A DNA stretch of 64,000 nt from Bos javanicus (GCF_032452875.1 NC_083896.1:6386001-6450000); one strand, 5' to 3'; numbered from the stretch's first letter, positions 11,143-23,640 are shown. Numbers and translations: made by a program. Notes: generated by a model from the letters alone, not told the origin.

Positions 11143-12659
11143 TAGATATATTTAAATTTATGTATGTATATGTGTTTTTATGTTTTTATAACTATGAATA
11201 TGTAAAAGATGTATTAAAATATACCTTTTGTGAGATAATTCTATTTTCAAAAGTTAAACTTGAGACACATATAAATTCTAGTTTATCGAAAGTTCTTGAA
11301 CTTTAAAAATGTGTAGTCCAAACAGCAGATTTACTTGTTTCTTTGGCTGCTGTGGGGGAAGGAGGTACCTAAAGCATAAATTATTTAAAGGATCGAAGAA
11401 ACCAAAGTAACACAGTTGATGACAAAGTTGAAGTCAAAATTCAAGTTTTCTGGTTCTTCTCCATCTTTCAGTCTTTATTGGCTTAAAATCTTGGGTAGAA
11501 TTCTCATTTTATTTTTGACCAAGTAGTTGATCTCTTAAGTGTTTTCTAGCTGTTCTCTGTAATTACCAAAGTTGGGATTTGCTACCAAAACAAATGCATT
11601 AAGGAATGCTCTCATCTAATTTGAAGCATAAATCAGAGATAGTTTTAAAAAAGCCAAAACTTAAGAAAGCATGAAACCTATTGCTTACTACTGAGTGTAG
11701 TATCTCTTAGTATTTAACTGAGGTAGATATTAATTATTATTAATTTTATGTGAATTTCAAATAATACAGAACATGATTTTTATAGTAGTAATTGATTAAA
11801 GTTTTCATAATATCTCTATATCCTTTCATTATTGTTTTTTATCCAAAATTAGGCATGTGCTTTCCTGACATCTGTATTCTAAGTTGTATGATTCATTATT
11901 TTTAAGCTTGGATAACCTGATTTCACATATTTTTCCATGAGTCACAGGAAAGTCTAGTTGTTAGTCTGTTATTGTCTGTACTTTTTACATAGCATGCCTG
12001 CATTTCCCATCATTTTTCTGCTTTTTGTTTTTCATCTTTCATCCAGTCACTTGGGTTTAGTCTTTCCCATTTTCAGTGAAAACCAGACAAGAATGGCCAT
12101 GGATTTCTTAAGACTGGCAAAGTATTTTTTAAAATTATTTATTTAATTCCATGGATTTAAGTAAAACCAGAAAGTCTTCATCGGTTGTTTTGATCTTGGG
12201 TCTTGGTCTCATCTATTTGACTCTTAAAAATTGCTTTTCTCTAGGGTTTAACAAATCTTTTGCTTAGGTACATTAGAAACTCAGCTGAGATAGATGATAG
12301 ATTAGCAAGGCAACAGTGTGTCTTAAACATAGAGCAGGCACGGTGATAGGAATCGCTCCAGCAGGTCACTAGTGTTTGGGAAACTTAACAGGGTATCTGA
12401 ATTCTCTGAAAAGTTGGTATTATCTAATTGTTCTAGTTTGACTTTTTCCCTGGAGAAAATATTCTTTCGGTGCCTGATATGAGCCTGCATGATATATGAA
12501 CTCAAATAGGTCAGTGTATTCAGAGCAAACCTGTTGTTTAATATTAAACTTGATCTATTCAATTGGTATTTTTGAATGCTTCCTTTTACTTAGGTACCAA
12601 AGAGAAAATGATCAATAAGATCCTTTCTTGACTTCAGATCTCCGTTCAGCTACTGCCCC
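11143..12659. other. Unassigned AT-rich intronic sequence
   Basis: About 1.5 kb with no recognisable repeat, RNA gene or exon. Frames such as 11958-12146 and 12323-12562 are low-complexity and unsupported. Confidence 0.4.
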
Positions 12660-13530
12660 ATTTCTCACTTCTTTAATTCTTCTCCTCTTATTCCTTCTTA
12701 AATCCACCAACTTTTGCCCATACCACTCTACTTAAACATTTCTGAGGTCAACAGTGCCCATGTTATGTCTAGGTCCAAGGGTCATTTCCCAGTCCGCAAT
12801 TGGATTGACCTTTCAGCACCATTTGGCCTAGCTGATCACTTCTTTATTGACACACTGCTTTCATTTGGCTTCCAGGATATTCACTCCCCTGGTTTGTGTC
12901 CTTGGTTTCCGGGTACTTTTACTCAGTTTTTTTTTTTTTTTTTTTTTGCTGTTCCTCATCATCCCATGACCTGTAAATATAAGAACACTCCAGTGTCCAT
13001 TCCTTGAATTTCTTTTCCTCTCCAGCTAGATTCCTTTATTTAATGGTCTTATCTAATCTTGATGTATCTGTATACTATCATCTTCCAAATTTATGTCTCC
13101 AGCCCAGGCCCCACCTCTGAAATTCAAGAACCTATATTCAGTTGTCTTCAAGGAACTTCCACTTGGGTGTCTAACAGACATCATAAATTAACATTTCTAA
13201 AATTGAACAATCTTTTCCTATCTTCTCCTGCTTCAGTTAATACCAGCTCAGTTGTCCAGGTTGCTCAAGTTGAAAATCTGGACATTGTTCTTGACTTTTG
13301 TCATTTTTTTTTAAAAAACATAGTCAACAATCCACCCACGGATTTTCTTGGTTCTGCCTCTGAAATATATTCACCATTTCTGTTGGTGTCACCCAGGTCC
13401 TGTCTACGACTCTCTTAATAGCCTCCTGGTAGCTCTCCATCCATCTGCCTTACTCACCTACCATTTAATCTTAATTGAAGTGAAAACCAGATCATGTCAT
13501 TTTTCTGTTCAAACACCAGGCAGTTCTCAC
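12660..13530 (+). mobile_element. L2 LINE relic with RT remnant
   Basis: Ancient L2 reverse-transcriptase sequence in sense orientation. The frame at 13059-13418 keeps the post-motif-C region: IYVSSPGP, then STWVSNRHHKLTFLKLN, matching L2 (ISTWMSNRHLKLN). Further on, caccaggtcctgtctac-like and aaccagatcatgtcatttt stretches are L2 landmarks. A T(20) run lies at 12928-12947. Non-functional. Confidence 0.8.
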
Positions 13531-13564
13531 CTTGAGTTAGAGTTGGTATCTGTTGACTTGTATC

Positions 13565-13604
13565 TGTGTGTGTGTGTGTGTAGTGTGTGTGTGTGTGTGT
13601 GTGT
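13565..13604 (+). repeat. (TG)n microsatellite
   Basis: About 40 bp of TG with one TAG interruption, between two L2 copies of opposite orientation. Confidence 0.95.
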
Positions 13605-13609
13605 CTGAG

Positions 13610-14140
13610 TGAGTTGGGGAGGTCAGAGATCAGTGTGTCTGGAATACACTAAGACAAAGGAAAGATGGTAGGAGATAAGGTCAGAGAAATCACGAGGAGT
13701 CAGATTTGGTAGGTTTATATAACACTGCAAGGGCTTTCGCTTTTACTTTGAGAGAGGAAGGAGCCATTAGAGGTCTCTGGGTGGAGGAAGGACATCATCT
13801 GGCTTACTTTTTAACAGGGTCACTCTGGCTGCTGTGTTAAGATGAAGGGAGAAAGGAGCAGAGCAGAGGACCAGTTGGGAGGCTGCTGAGGTCATCCAGT
13901 CGGGGTGTGATGATGCTCAGAGTGGAGCTGGTGGCAGTTCCTGATATATTTGAAAGTTAGAGTTAGCAGGATTTCTTATTAGACTGGGTATGTGAAGGAC
14001 ATAGAAGAGGTAAGGTTTGGTTTGGTTTGGTTTGGTCTGAGCAACTGGAGCTGCATTAACTAAGATAGGGAGGGCTGTGGAGAGAGCAGGTCATGATGAG
14101 GATTTGTAGAGCTCAGTCTGGGAGGTGTAAATGTGAAACG
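13610..14140 (-). mobile_element. L2 LINE relic, antisense
   Basis: Landmarks in antisense order: gggctttcgcttttactttg, gggtcactctggctgctgtg, and aaagttagagttagcaggat. It partly overlaps in family coordinates with the sense copy at 12660-13530. Confidence 0.7.
14013..14036 (+). repeat. (GGTTT)n simple repeat
   Basis: Four to five GGTTT units inside the antisense L2. Confidence 0.9.
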
Positions 14141-15478
14141 GCACTTAGGCTACTTGTATTAAATCTTTCCTGTGCAGGTTGTTCCTGCATCCTGAGCCCT
14201 TTTTGGCCCACCTCTGCTTGTCCAACTTGTGTTTGGTCTTCTGGGAATAGAGTTGCCTGCCTTGTGCTTGAGGTGACGTAATTTGGGGACATCAAGTTAT
14301 CCCATACACAGACATGGACACTTCTCTTTTTTAATAAATTATATAAAGCCAAGCTCAGCTTTCTCCTACTGTCTCTTTAAGACTTGAGTTTTCCCAAACT
14401 TATGTAGGAAGGATGGACTTTGTTCTCAAGGTGATCCCCTTTTTGAAGATAGTGGGATTTCAGCTCTGAAATTTGTTTCAGTCAGTTCCCAAACCACCAT
14501 CTCATCCACATTTTATCTTTCAAAATATGCTTACATCTTTCCATTGTTGGTATTGTTCCCCATGTATTGTCTATATTTTTATATTCTTAAACTATTATCT
14601 TAGTGGGTTGTTTTTTTTTTTTTTGAGGGAGTTGAGATAAATGTACACATTCCATTGAAGTCAGCGAAGATCTCATTTACATACATTTCTAGGAGCTTTC
14701 TGTTTAATATTTAGCATATTTTTTCATGTAAATATATGACTAAATACTAATTTTTCCTTCAAGTAAAACAGTAAATACTGAAATGTTATATTTGTCAAAA
14801 TGTTTAGCGTCAAGATGTCACACTAACTGTGATGGGTTTTTCACTTCTGGCTCATTATCTCCTGTCCTACTTTTAGAACAGTCCTCAGTTGTGAAATTAC
14901 AGGAGCTCCTGTAACTTTGTAATACTTAAAACATAAATGTTGAATGAATAAATTTTAGAAGAATCGCCCATTGTTGAAGTCCTTATTCACTCTCAGGTTA
15001 ATTCTCCAGTGTCACATTAACTGATACTTAAATGCATATCTGCTGAGTGTAAGATGATGTGGAATATATAATGATTTAGAAATAATTCTTGATCTCAAGA
15101 CACTTAAGTCTATTAATATCAGAAAAAAATTATACCAAATTAAAGAAGTGGAATCATAATAAAGGATGTAAAAGTCAAGTAATTTGGAATTTCAGGGAAG
15201 TTAAGAATTTTTGTTGCATGGGAAAATGAGATTTCTTCATGAAAGTGGTGGCCTTTGAGATACGTCTTAAAGAATTGCTAATGTTCAGTATGAGAGATGG
15301 GAATGAAGTCATTATTAATAGTATGTGGGGAAATGAAGAAACAAGAAAATATACTAGTTGATCCATGTTGGTTTAGCTGGATTAGAGTGAATCAAAGAGA
15401 AACAATGGAATATAAAACTGGAAAGGGTTTGGAACAAATGTGGTTGGTCATAGACTGTAGGAAAGAAAGAATACGTGG
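14141..15478. other. Unassigned intronic sequence
   Basis: Includes T(15) near 14611. No element or exon recognised. Confidence 0.4.
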
Positions 15479-15488
15479 ATTTTCCTAT

Positions 15489-15690
15489 GAAAGTGTTAGT
15501 TGCTCAGTCGTGTCCTACTCTTTGCAACATGTACTGTAGCCCACCAGGCTCCACGGTCCGTGGAATTCTCTAGGCAAGAATACTAGGGTTGCTGTCCCCT
15601 TCTCCAGGGGATCTTCCCCACCCAGGGACTGAACCCAGGTCTCATGCACTGCAGGCAGATTCTTTATCACCTGAGCCACCAGGGAAGCCT
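15489..15690 (-). mobile_element. Bov-tA SINE with 10-bp TSD
   Basis: Complete antisense element from the tail (tgctcagtcgtgtcctactc) to the head (gagccaccagggaagcct). Direct repeats attttcctat lie at 15479-15488 and 15700-15709, with about 9 bp of A-rich sequence before the second copy. Confidence 0.92.
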
Positions 15691-15709
15691 ATAAAATGTA
15701 TTTTCCTAT

Positions 15710-16436
15710 AAAAGGACACGAAAGGTTAATCAATAGGAGACTGCTATGATCAGATATTTTCTTTGGTAATATGATTTGAAAGAACTTGAAAGTTGATTGA
15801 ATTCTAGCAGGAAGAGAAATACCTGGCAGTACTCTGAGATTTGAACCTCTTTTCTGGTAGGATGTAGGTTCTATGTCCAGATCTATGGGAATTAGAAAAA
15901 GATAATTTGGAAAATAAGATAATAGTAATTTTGGATGTGTTATAATTTAGAGTGAATTTCAGGTGAAAATTATCTAGCAGGCATAGAAAATGTGAAGCTA
16001 GCACTTTGGAAAAGAGATTTAAAAATAAAGATGTGATAATAATGATTAAAGAACATCATATTCTGTGATCATTTTCTCTGGTTTAAGATATTTGTTACAT
16101 TAAAAATTTAATGCTTACTATAATAACATGCATTTTAGAATTATTTTTATTTTTTATTGCAAACCTCTTGATTTAAAAAGAAACCCCTTGTGGCTTTCAA
16201 ATTTCTTTTCCTGTTGGATAAATTCTTGTGCAGTGACATCATTTTTACATTTTGTTCTCAAATGTAAGATGATTATGTAATATCTGTTTATATTTTTGTC
16301 GGACAGTTATAAAATCATTAGTCATTTGAGCACATTAGAAACCCAATATCATTTTGAACAAATAATTTGAAGAAAAGATTTGTTTTTCTCTAGGATATCA
16401 AAGCACACTTTCCTCCAGGGCTGTTGTTGCAAATTC
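15710..16436. other. Unassigned AT-rich intronic sequence
   Basis: Nothing recognised. A T-tract followed by ctctag near 16393 resembles an acceptor, but no coding match follows. Confidence 0.4.
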
Positions 16437-16449
16437 TGTCACTTTATCT

Positions 16450-16717
16450 GCTACTGCTAAGTCACTTCAGTCGTGGCCGACTCCGTGTGACCCCATAGAC
16501 GGCAGCCCACCAGGCTCCCCCATCCCTGGGATTCTCCAGGCAAGAACACTAGAGTGGGTTGCCATTTCCTTCTCCAATGCATGAAAGTGAAAAGTGAAAG
16601 TGAAGTCGCTCAGGCATGTCCGACTCAGCGTCCCCATGGACTGCAGCCCACCAGGCTCCTCCGTCCATGGGATTTTCCAGGCAAGAGTACTGGAGTGGGG
16701 TGCAGTTGCCTTCTCCT
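16450..16717 (-). mobile_element. Bov-A2 dimeric SINE with 13-bp TSD
   Basis: Two Bov-A monomers joined by the aaagtgaaaagtgaaag linker. Perfect direct repeats tgtcactttatct at 16437-16449 and 16718-16730 define the exact insertion. Confidence 0.95.
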
Positions 16718-16730
16718 TGTCACTTTATCT

Positions 16731-18566
16731 ACTTCTCCTTAAACTAGGTGATGACTATTCTGCTACTTACATTAAGGTCAACATCAGCCATACTCCATTC
16801 TTTTCCCCTAGGAAACTTAAGTGAGACTAAAGTAAGACTCAGCAATGCTTTGATGTTTATATTTAAAATTAAACTTTTAAAATATTTAAAATCATAAATA
16901 TTAAAAAGCATAATTTTTAAATAAATGTGTATGAAATGAGTTATTTTCTGTCTTCAATTTACCTCCCAGGAGTTAATATTTTTTAAATATATATTCTCGT
17001 CAGTGTATTTCTGTGTATTGAGGAAGAATACTAATATCTGTTTTTATTTTAATAATGTGAACTTTATTACATGTATTTTCCTTCAATGTTTTTAACCAAA
17101 AATTTGTCATTACCATATTTCTTTATAATGTTCTAAGAGAAGACAACCATAGATATGAATATTATTTATTCCCTTTCAGAAGTTTTCTAAGCAACTTTAA
17201 AAAGACAGTGAAACAACATTAAAAAATCTCTACACTGCTTTAGACAACATCAATGAATCCGAACATTATTTGTGGAAAGCTACTAACATGTGATTCTAAG
17301 ATTTTCAGTCATTGTTTCAAAACACACATGCAGAAGTCATTCTGTGTGCTATTCTGTTCTGGCCTCCTTCAAATTTGGGGTGATGTGGTTCGGAAAAGAC
17401 TCTGTTAAAATCTATCTTCTTAATTCCTAGCAAGTTTGAGGAAGTATCAGTGATTTATAACGGCATTATTCCCAAGAGTTTGGGAGAAACAATATTGAGT
17501 TTCCTCTACTCACAACTAGATCAGCTTTTAAAGCTGTCCTGATGCATTTGGCCAGCATTTAGAAGAGGGAGGTTTAAAGACTACTACAAGACATGAGGGA
17601 ATGTTAAAATCGTATGTAGTTATCATTCATAGGATCTGCACTGAAAGAATAGAACAGAGATGTGAATATTTGGCAAAATGCACATTTCCTTTAGAATACA
17701 TGATAAGGTTAAATCAAGCCAGATGCACACTCAGACATACAAAGACTAACTTTGTTGCTCCCTGTTCTGTCTTCTTGGCTTAGGTCTTCTTTTCATAACC
17801 TGAGATTTAATTCACAGTAAGGGAAACATCAAGAGACATGTGGACAATCAGATTAGTAGCCTAGAACTCTGCTGAGAGCCTTGCTTTCCGGCGGCTGCAG
17901 CTTTTACTCCATAGAAGCTCTGGCCGGCATTAAGTAGTGTGAAGCCAGAGTGGTGGGTGGTCTTTACAGATCACATCATTTTGTTTGGAGATTTACTAAT
18001 GACAAAACTAATTGGAGTTATTAAAAATTAAAATGTAATTTAAATAATTTAATATTAGACCCAAAATTATAAGTAGAATAATATAATTTTAATAGTATCA
18101 ATAATATTTAAATAGTATAATTTTTGTAATATTTTGATGTGTTTCAATATTTTAAACTACTATTCATAGTAATAATCCTATTAGAAACACTGACTCTCAA
18201 ATTGTGGTTTGGAAATTCCAAGTTAACAGTAGATCTCAACCCTGAACATGTGCTTTTTAGTTTACAATTTGTCATGAACAGATGATGAATACCTAACTAT
18301 TTATTTAGTGTTTTCATTGACTTCCAGTCTATGATTCTTCTGTGATGAGTTTTTACATATCTCCATGGTGTCTTCACCTTCCTTTATCTCTTTTCCTTAG
18401 AGCATCCTTATGTGAGCTATATTAATTGGTCAACACGGTGAGCTCGAGGATCTTCAACTTGCTTCATGTAACGCGTTCTGTATTACAGGGCCCTCAGAGC
18501 CACTGCCATTTTCTTTTATCTGTGCTTTAACTTCAGCCCATATTTTTCTTTAATTGATATTGTTGT
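16731..18566. other. Unassigned AT-rich intronic sequence
   Basis: About 1.8 kb, very A/T-rich around 16850-17100 and 18000-18180. No repeat family or exon recognised. Confidence 0.4.
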
Positions 18567-18578
18567 ACATTGATTCTA

Positions 18579-18799
18579 AGGGCTTCTCCAGTAGCTCAGC
18601 TGTGAAGAATTCACCTGCAATGCAGGAGAAGTGCAGGAGACCAGGGTTCACTCCCTGGGTTGGGAACATGCCCTGGAGAAGGAAATGGCAACCCACTCCA
18701 GTATTCTTGCCTGGGAATCCCATGGATAGAGGAGCTTGGCAGACTACAGTCCGTGGGGGTCACAAAGAGTTGGGCAGGACTTATTGACTAAACAACAAC
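18579..18799 (+). mobile_element. Bov-tA SINE with 12-bp TSD
   Basis: Complete head-body-tail element ending in aacaacaac. The perfect direct repeat acattgattcta occurs at 18567-18578 and 18800-18811. Confidence 0.94.
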
Positions 18800-18889
18800 A
18801 CATTGATTCTACTCATCTTCAACAATCCTTTTTTCTCCTCTATTCCATTTGATTTCTCAGGCAGTCCTTACCCATTTTCCATATCTTTG

Positions 18890-19085
18890 CTCTAGTGGAG
18901 ACAGTGGCCTGCCACAGTTAAGAAGTGTAGAGACAGACCTGGATCCAAACTCTGTCTTGGATCTACTCTACTCAATTTTCTTAACTATACAAGACAACTC
19001 ACCAGGGTTATCATGAGCTTTTAGAAATGAACTTGGCAGTGCCTTTGGCCCACGGTACTCAATGAACACTGTGCAGTCACATGCA
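18890..19085 (+). mobile_element. MIR SINE
   Basis: Sense MIR order: gagacagacctggatccaaa, then ccagggttatcatgagcttt, then cacggtactcaatgaac. Diverged. Confidence 0.65.
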
Positions 19086-20080
19086 CATGATCCCTTACCC
19101 ATAACTCTTACGTTAGACGTATTTTCAGAATTCAGAATTTCTAGGCTTTTTAAAAAATAAAAATATACATATTTAATATATTACATAAGATCTTTAACAG
19201 GATATGAGGCAGCATTCTTAAACAAATGAGTATTTCATTAGGAAAGTACTTCTGTATAAAAGTTCATTAACCTCACATCATTACCTTCCCATCAATTCAG
19301 TTGGATAGTACCACCAAATGGGCCATTTAAAAAAACTCATTTTTGAGAAATTTTGAATTTTAGAATTGTGGAAGGAGGTTTGGATTCTTAAAAGGAGATT
19401 CTGCATTTTCTTATTGTGAACTGAAAATTATTCTCCCATTTTTGCTATGTGGCTATTTTCTATATTTCCTAACGTGGGACCACAGATAGTTTTTCTTACC
19501 TCCAGTACCACAGTTCACTCCCTTTTCCAAGTACGCTTACATTTTATGCTAGATTTTTTTTGAGAATTAAGGGACAGAATGAAATAAAACTCTTTCAGTA
19601 GGAGTTCCTTCACTGGACATAATGAAATCAGGTCATGCTGATAATTTTTTTTTTTCATTTCACTGGAATTTATTAGAATGTGAAGTGTATAATAATATCT
19701 GTAAAGAAAAAGACACTAAAATCATTAGTCTCCATTTCTTCCTTTGTGGTTAAAAGCTGTGTCCTCATAAATATTTCCACTCAGAGGATACTTAAGCAAG
19801 ATTTGTGATTAGATACCCTAGCAGTGTTAGGCTATGTGTATTGTTTGTTTTATATAAATATGTATGGATTTTTAGAGAAATGGATATGGTCTTATTGACT
19901 GCTTGGCATTGCTTTATTTTTCCCCCACTAATGAGGATCTGTATAGATTTTTAGTCCATTCCTTTCTATTTTCTATTGATTTTGGAGATATGCTATGAGA
20001 AGAAAAGTAGTAATTGAATCACAGTCTGGTAATACATAATTATTATTCAGAATTGATTCCAGTATTTATTTATTTTTTAG
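19086..20080. other. Unassigned sequence upstream of the NOX4 exon
   Basis: AT-rich. The last 20 bp form the polypyrimidine tract and AG of the acceptor. No other element seen. Confidence 0.4.
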
Positions 20081-20141
20081 TGTCCTACTGAAACCAAAGC
20101 AACATTTGGGGTCCACCTTAAGATAGTAGGAGACTGGACAG
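20081..20141 (+). CDS. NOX4: NOX4 internal exon (FAD-binding region), 61 nt
   Basis: This is an internal exon of NADPH oxidase 4, the flavocytochrome that moves electrons from NADPH through FAD and haem to oxygen in endomembranes. It reads as 20 codons plus one base: CPTETKATFG, then VHLKIVGDWT, which matches human NOX4 from about residue 359, just after the HPFT FAD-contact motif. The acceptor is a T-rich tract ending in ttttttag and the donor is ACAG|gtatgt. The last G joins AA of the exon at 48375 to make Glu, giving the continuous GDWTERFRD of NOX4. Length modulo 3 is 1, so skipping it shifts the frame. No coding base is damaged. Splice borders, phase and protein match are seen directly; the residue numbers are from memory of the human protein. 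Confidence 0.95.
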
Positions 20142-20515
20142 GTATGTAGAACATAGAGTTTTAAAATATATGCTTTGAAAATAGTAGGTCGAACAATAAT
20201 TTTAATGTTTAACTAATGGAACGACCAACATGTTTAGAAATGTATGATGTTCTCAAGCTGCTGTTTTGTTTTCCTTCTTCGCTTGTACATTTTTGATATT
20301 CAAGTGTTATCTTTTTTCCTTGTAAGATGTATTTTTGGAGTTGGGATACCTTGGATATCGGTAATCGTTAATAGTGTGTTGTTCACGTGATTGTAAATCA
20401 TAGATTTCTACCTGCTTGTCAGATGTACTGGCAACAGTGAGAACATTGAAATGTATGTTTTAGTGAGTGTGATTTTAAAATTAGTGTATTTACTTTCAAA
20501 ATATTCAACACCTAG
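20142..20515. other. Unassigned intronic sequence after the exon
   Basis: Contains the donor gtatgtagaa; otherwise nothing recognised. Confidence 0.4.
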
Positions 20516-21155
20516 GATTCAGTTCAGTTCAGTTGCTCAGTCGTATCCGACTCTGCGACCCCATGGACTGCAGGACGCCGTCCATCACCAACTCCTGGAG
20601 TTTACTCAAACTCATGTCCATTGAGTTGTTGATACCACCCAACCATCTCATCCTCTGTTGTCCCCTTCTCCCACCTTCAATCTTTCCTAGCATCAGGGTC
20701 CATCACCAACTCCTGGAGTTTACTCAAACTCATGTCCATTGAGTTGTGTTGTCCCCTTCTCCCACCTTCAATCTTTCCCAGCATCAGGGTCTTTTCCAAT
20801 GAGTCAGTTCTTCGCATCAGGTGGCCAAAGTATTGGAGTTTCAGCTTCAACATCAGCCTTCCAGTGAACACTCAGGACTGATTTCCTTTAGGATGGACTG
20901 GTTGGATTTTCTTGCAGTCCAAGAGACTCTCAGGAGTCTTCTCCAACACCACAGTTCAAAAGCATCAATTCTTCGGCACTCAGCTTTCTTTATGGTCCAA
21001 CTCTCATATCCACACGACTACTGGAAAAACCATAGCTTTGACTAGACAGACCTTTGTTGGCAAAATAATGTCTTTGCTTTTTAATATGCTGTCTAGGTTG
21101 GTCATAACTTTTCTTCCAAGGAGCAAGCATCTTTTAATTTGCAATCACACAAATC
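20516..21155 (-). mobile_element. BovB LINE 3' region with internal duplication
   Basis: Antisense BovB beginning at the cagttcagttc tail. Within it, 20579-20699 is repeated, with a small internal deletion, at 20700-20790; both copies start catcaccaactcctggagtt and end at cagcatcagggtc or the near-identical tagcatcagggtc. ORF remnant only. Confidence 0.92.
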
Positions 21156-21520
21156 TAGTTCCTGCATGACTTTTTGCATGATATTATCTGTATATATATA
21201 TATAACAAATCTACAACATCTTTGGAATGATGGTCATTTATAATAGCCAATCTGTTGGTGATATTTTGCTCTTTTATTGATTTTTTTTATTATTATCTGA
21301 AAGGTACATTGTATTAAGAGCTGTGAGTAAATAAAAGAAATATTATACCTTCTTATATTCCCTCAGCCCAACAGAGTGACTGACAAGTGAGTGATCAGTA
21401 AATGTTAACTTGTTGGCTGATTGTTTCTTTTGGTTTCCCAAAGGAAAGAATGCAAATGTAAATAAAGAGTAATTTTTTAACTGAGTCCTGAACTAGGAGT
21501 TGGTTTGTGAAAACCATAGG
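21156..21520. other. Unassigned sequence with a short (TA)n
   Basis: (TA)n at 21191-21203. The phrase gatcagtaaatgttaacttg near 21390 could be an L2 tail; not firm. Confidence 0.35.
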
Positions 21521-21524
21521 GAAT

Positions 21525-22030
21525 CATAAAAAGGCAGAGTCAGTGTGATCTAGGGCCATACGAGAAGCTTCACAGAGAAGACAGAGTGTAAGCCCAACTT
21601 GAGAATCAGGCAGGTGAAGAAAGAAGGTGACCCACAGCACTGTCAAAAATCAGGCAAGGTAAATTTGCCCTTATTCAAGAAAGGTAAGTTTCTTAAATAA
21701 GGCTATCAGAAGTAAAGATAATGTTTTGGGGAGTAGTATGGTAAAAGCATTGAGTTAACCTGGTGCAGGTCTTGAATGCCTTGACAAGGTGTTAGGACAG
21801 CCTGGAGATGTTAGGGAACATTTGAAGGATCGGAAGCATCATAATGAAAGTGGTGCTGATAACTTGCTAGTGGACAGGGTTAGGATCAAGGGAAGACTGA
21901 CTGGTCCTGGAAGGCAGAGGAGAAGGAATCAGTGCAGGAGTGAGGCTGGAAACTGAGGATGTATTTGCAAGCGCCATTTAAGAAGTTAGCATTAGAAAGG
22001 GAGGCTATTTATTGTAAAAATCAGGAAAGG
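21525..22030 (-). mobile_element. L2 LINE relic
   Basis: Antisense L2 order: gtcttgaatgccttgacaag (L2 gccttgtaggccat), then gaacatttgaaggatcggaa, then ggttaggatcaagggaagac. Diverged. Confidence 0.55.
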
Positions 22031-23120
22031 CCAAGACGTTTTGTAACAGAGAAGGGATATTTTAGAAAAATATGTTTAAAAAGTTTGTGTGATACACTTA
22101 AAAATAATAGTGTATATAAAATTCTTTGTCTATAGAAAGAGCAGTCAACTTGGAATTGGAGATAAGAAGAGAATGGGGGAAATATGCAGCATAGGATTTA
22201 ATGGGCAAACGACAAAACTAATCCAAAGATATTTGAGCAGTGATGACCTATTTGGAATCAGTGAAAAAAATCAGGCTTCGGTTCATATTATTTATTTGAT
22301 AGCTTTCGAAAGAGATTATGGTAGTTCATTGTGAGAAGGATACTAATGATGAATAGAAATAGTAATTCCCATAATCCCAGAACTAGTTGATATAAGTAAA
22401 GAGTTTTTTTTGCATTGTTTGACAAAAAAATGAGTGAAGTTCTTCTCTGGTAAGAATCCCAATATAGTAAGAATTAACTTTAGCAATGAATGATAATTGA
22501 TAGAGTTCTATATCTGAAGGGAAACAAGTGCAATGAAGTCATAATTTAATTCATCAGGGTAAGGAGAGAGTTTATCATGGCTTATTACTAGCTATTGTTA
22601 CCGAGTTTGTTCATAAAGTTATTTTCTATTGTCATTATCTCATCATTTATTTTAAAGTTTTCTATTAGGAGTTCTTAATAGTTTTAATTTTATCCTCTTT
22701 TTAATGTACAGTGCCATAGAGGGGGAAACAAGCCCATTCTCTTCAGAGAGTTCAGTTCCAGTTAGATGCTTTTCAATTAATAGGCTTTATTGGTTGTTGA
22801 CTTTAAATATTTGTTGATTTGGGGGAAAATGTCAGGCATTCATGCAGAGAACCACGAAATAATTCTGCCACTGCCACTTTAGTTCAGAAAATGTTTTGGC
22901 TGTCTTATATAAATAATTATGGAAGGAAAAATGGGAATAGCATTGCTGAAATCAAGGATTATTGATTTTTATTCTAAAAGAATTGATATTATGTATTACT
23001 CCATATTAAAAGCAGTAGGTATAGAAAATATACCAAAGAGATGCTTAAGAAGTTGAATAACAGAGGTTTACTTTTTAAACTGACTGAGAAATGTTTTACT
23101 GTGACTAGTTCTTCCCTGAA
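22031..23120. other. Unassigned AT-rich intronic sequence
   Basis: No repeat, RNA gene or exon recognised; the frame 22089-22334 has no family resemblance. Confidence 0.4.
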
Positions 23121-23133
23121 ATATGTTCTGCCT

Positions 23134-23274
23134 GCTGAGCCACAAGGGAAGCCCAAGAATACTGGAGTGGGTATCCTGTCCCTTCTCCAGCAGATATTCC
23201 TGATCCAGGAATAGAACCAGGGTCTCCTGCATTGCAGATAGATTCTTTACCAACTGAACTACCAGGAAAGCCTG
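23134..23274 (-). mobile_element. Bov-tA2-like SINE, truncated in its second head, 13-bp TSD
   Basis: On the minus strand it reads tRNA head, spacer, actccagtattcttgggctt, then the start of a second tRNA-like head, and stops. Perfect direct repeats atatgttctgcct at 23121-23133 and 23275-23287 show the truncated form was inserted as such. Confidence 0.9.
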
Positions 23275-23423
23275 ATATGTTCTGCCTAGGCAGTTCTAAA
23301 GAACAGGTTTAGTACCACCTCACGGGTCTAATCTAAGTCTAATCCACCACACCCAGCTGTAAGAGTACCCAAGAAGTAAATAAAACAGCTATATAGCACA
23401 GGACAAGGAGGCAACAACCTTTT

Positions 23424-23640
23424 GGGGCTTCCCCAGTGGCTCAGTGGTAAGGAATCCGCTTGCAGTGTAGGAGACACAGAGAGGTAGGTTCAATCCCTGG
23501 GTTGGGAAGATCCTGTGGAGGATGGCATGGCAACCCACTCCAGTATTCTTGCTTGGAGAATCCCATGGACAGAGGAGCCTGGTGGGCTACAGTCCATGGA
23601 GTCGCAAAGAATCAGACAGGACTGAAGTGACTAAGCATTC
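23424..23640 (+). mobile_element. Bov-tA SINE
   Basis: Head (ggggcttccccagtggctca), body and tail (gacaggactgaagtgactaa) all recognisable. Confidence 0.9.

Larger units (their letters stand above)
1..20080 (+). other. NOX4: NOX4 intron, 3' part (upstream of exon 20081)
   Basis: At least 20.1 kb of one intron, inferred because 20081 is a splice acceptor and no earlier NOX4 exon was found by eye. I looked for codons of the HPFT motif and the preceding GQYITLHCPS stretch. It is made of repeats and unassigned AT-rich DNA listed separately. Confidence 0.75.

Noticed and set aside
16380..16440. Acceptor-like tttttctctag followed by open sequence
   Set aside because: The translated sequence is unrelated to NOX4 and no donor follows; a Bov-A2 TSD begins at 16437.
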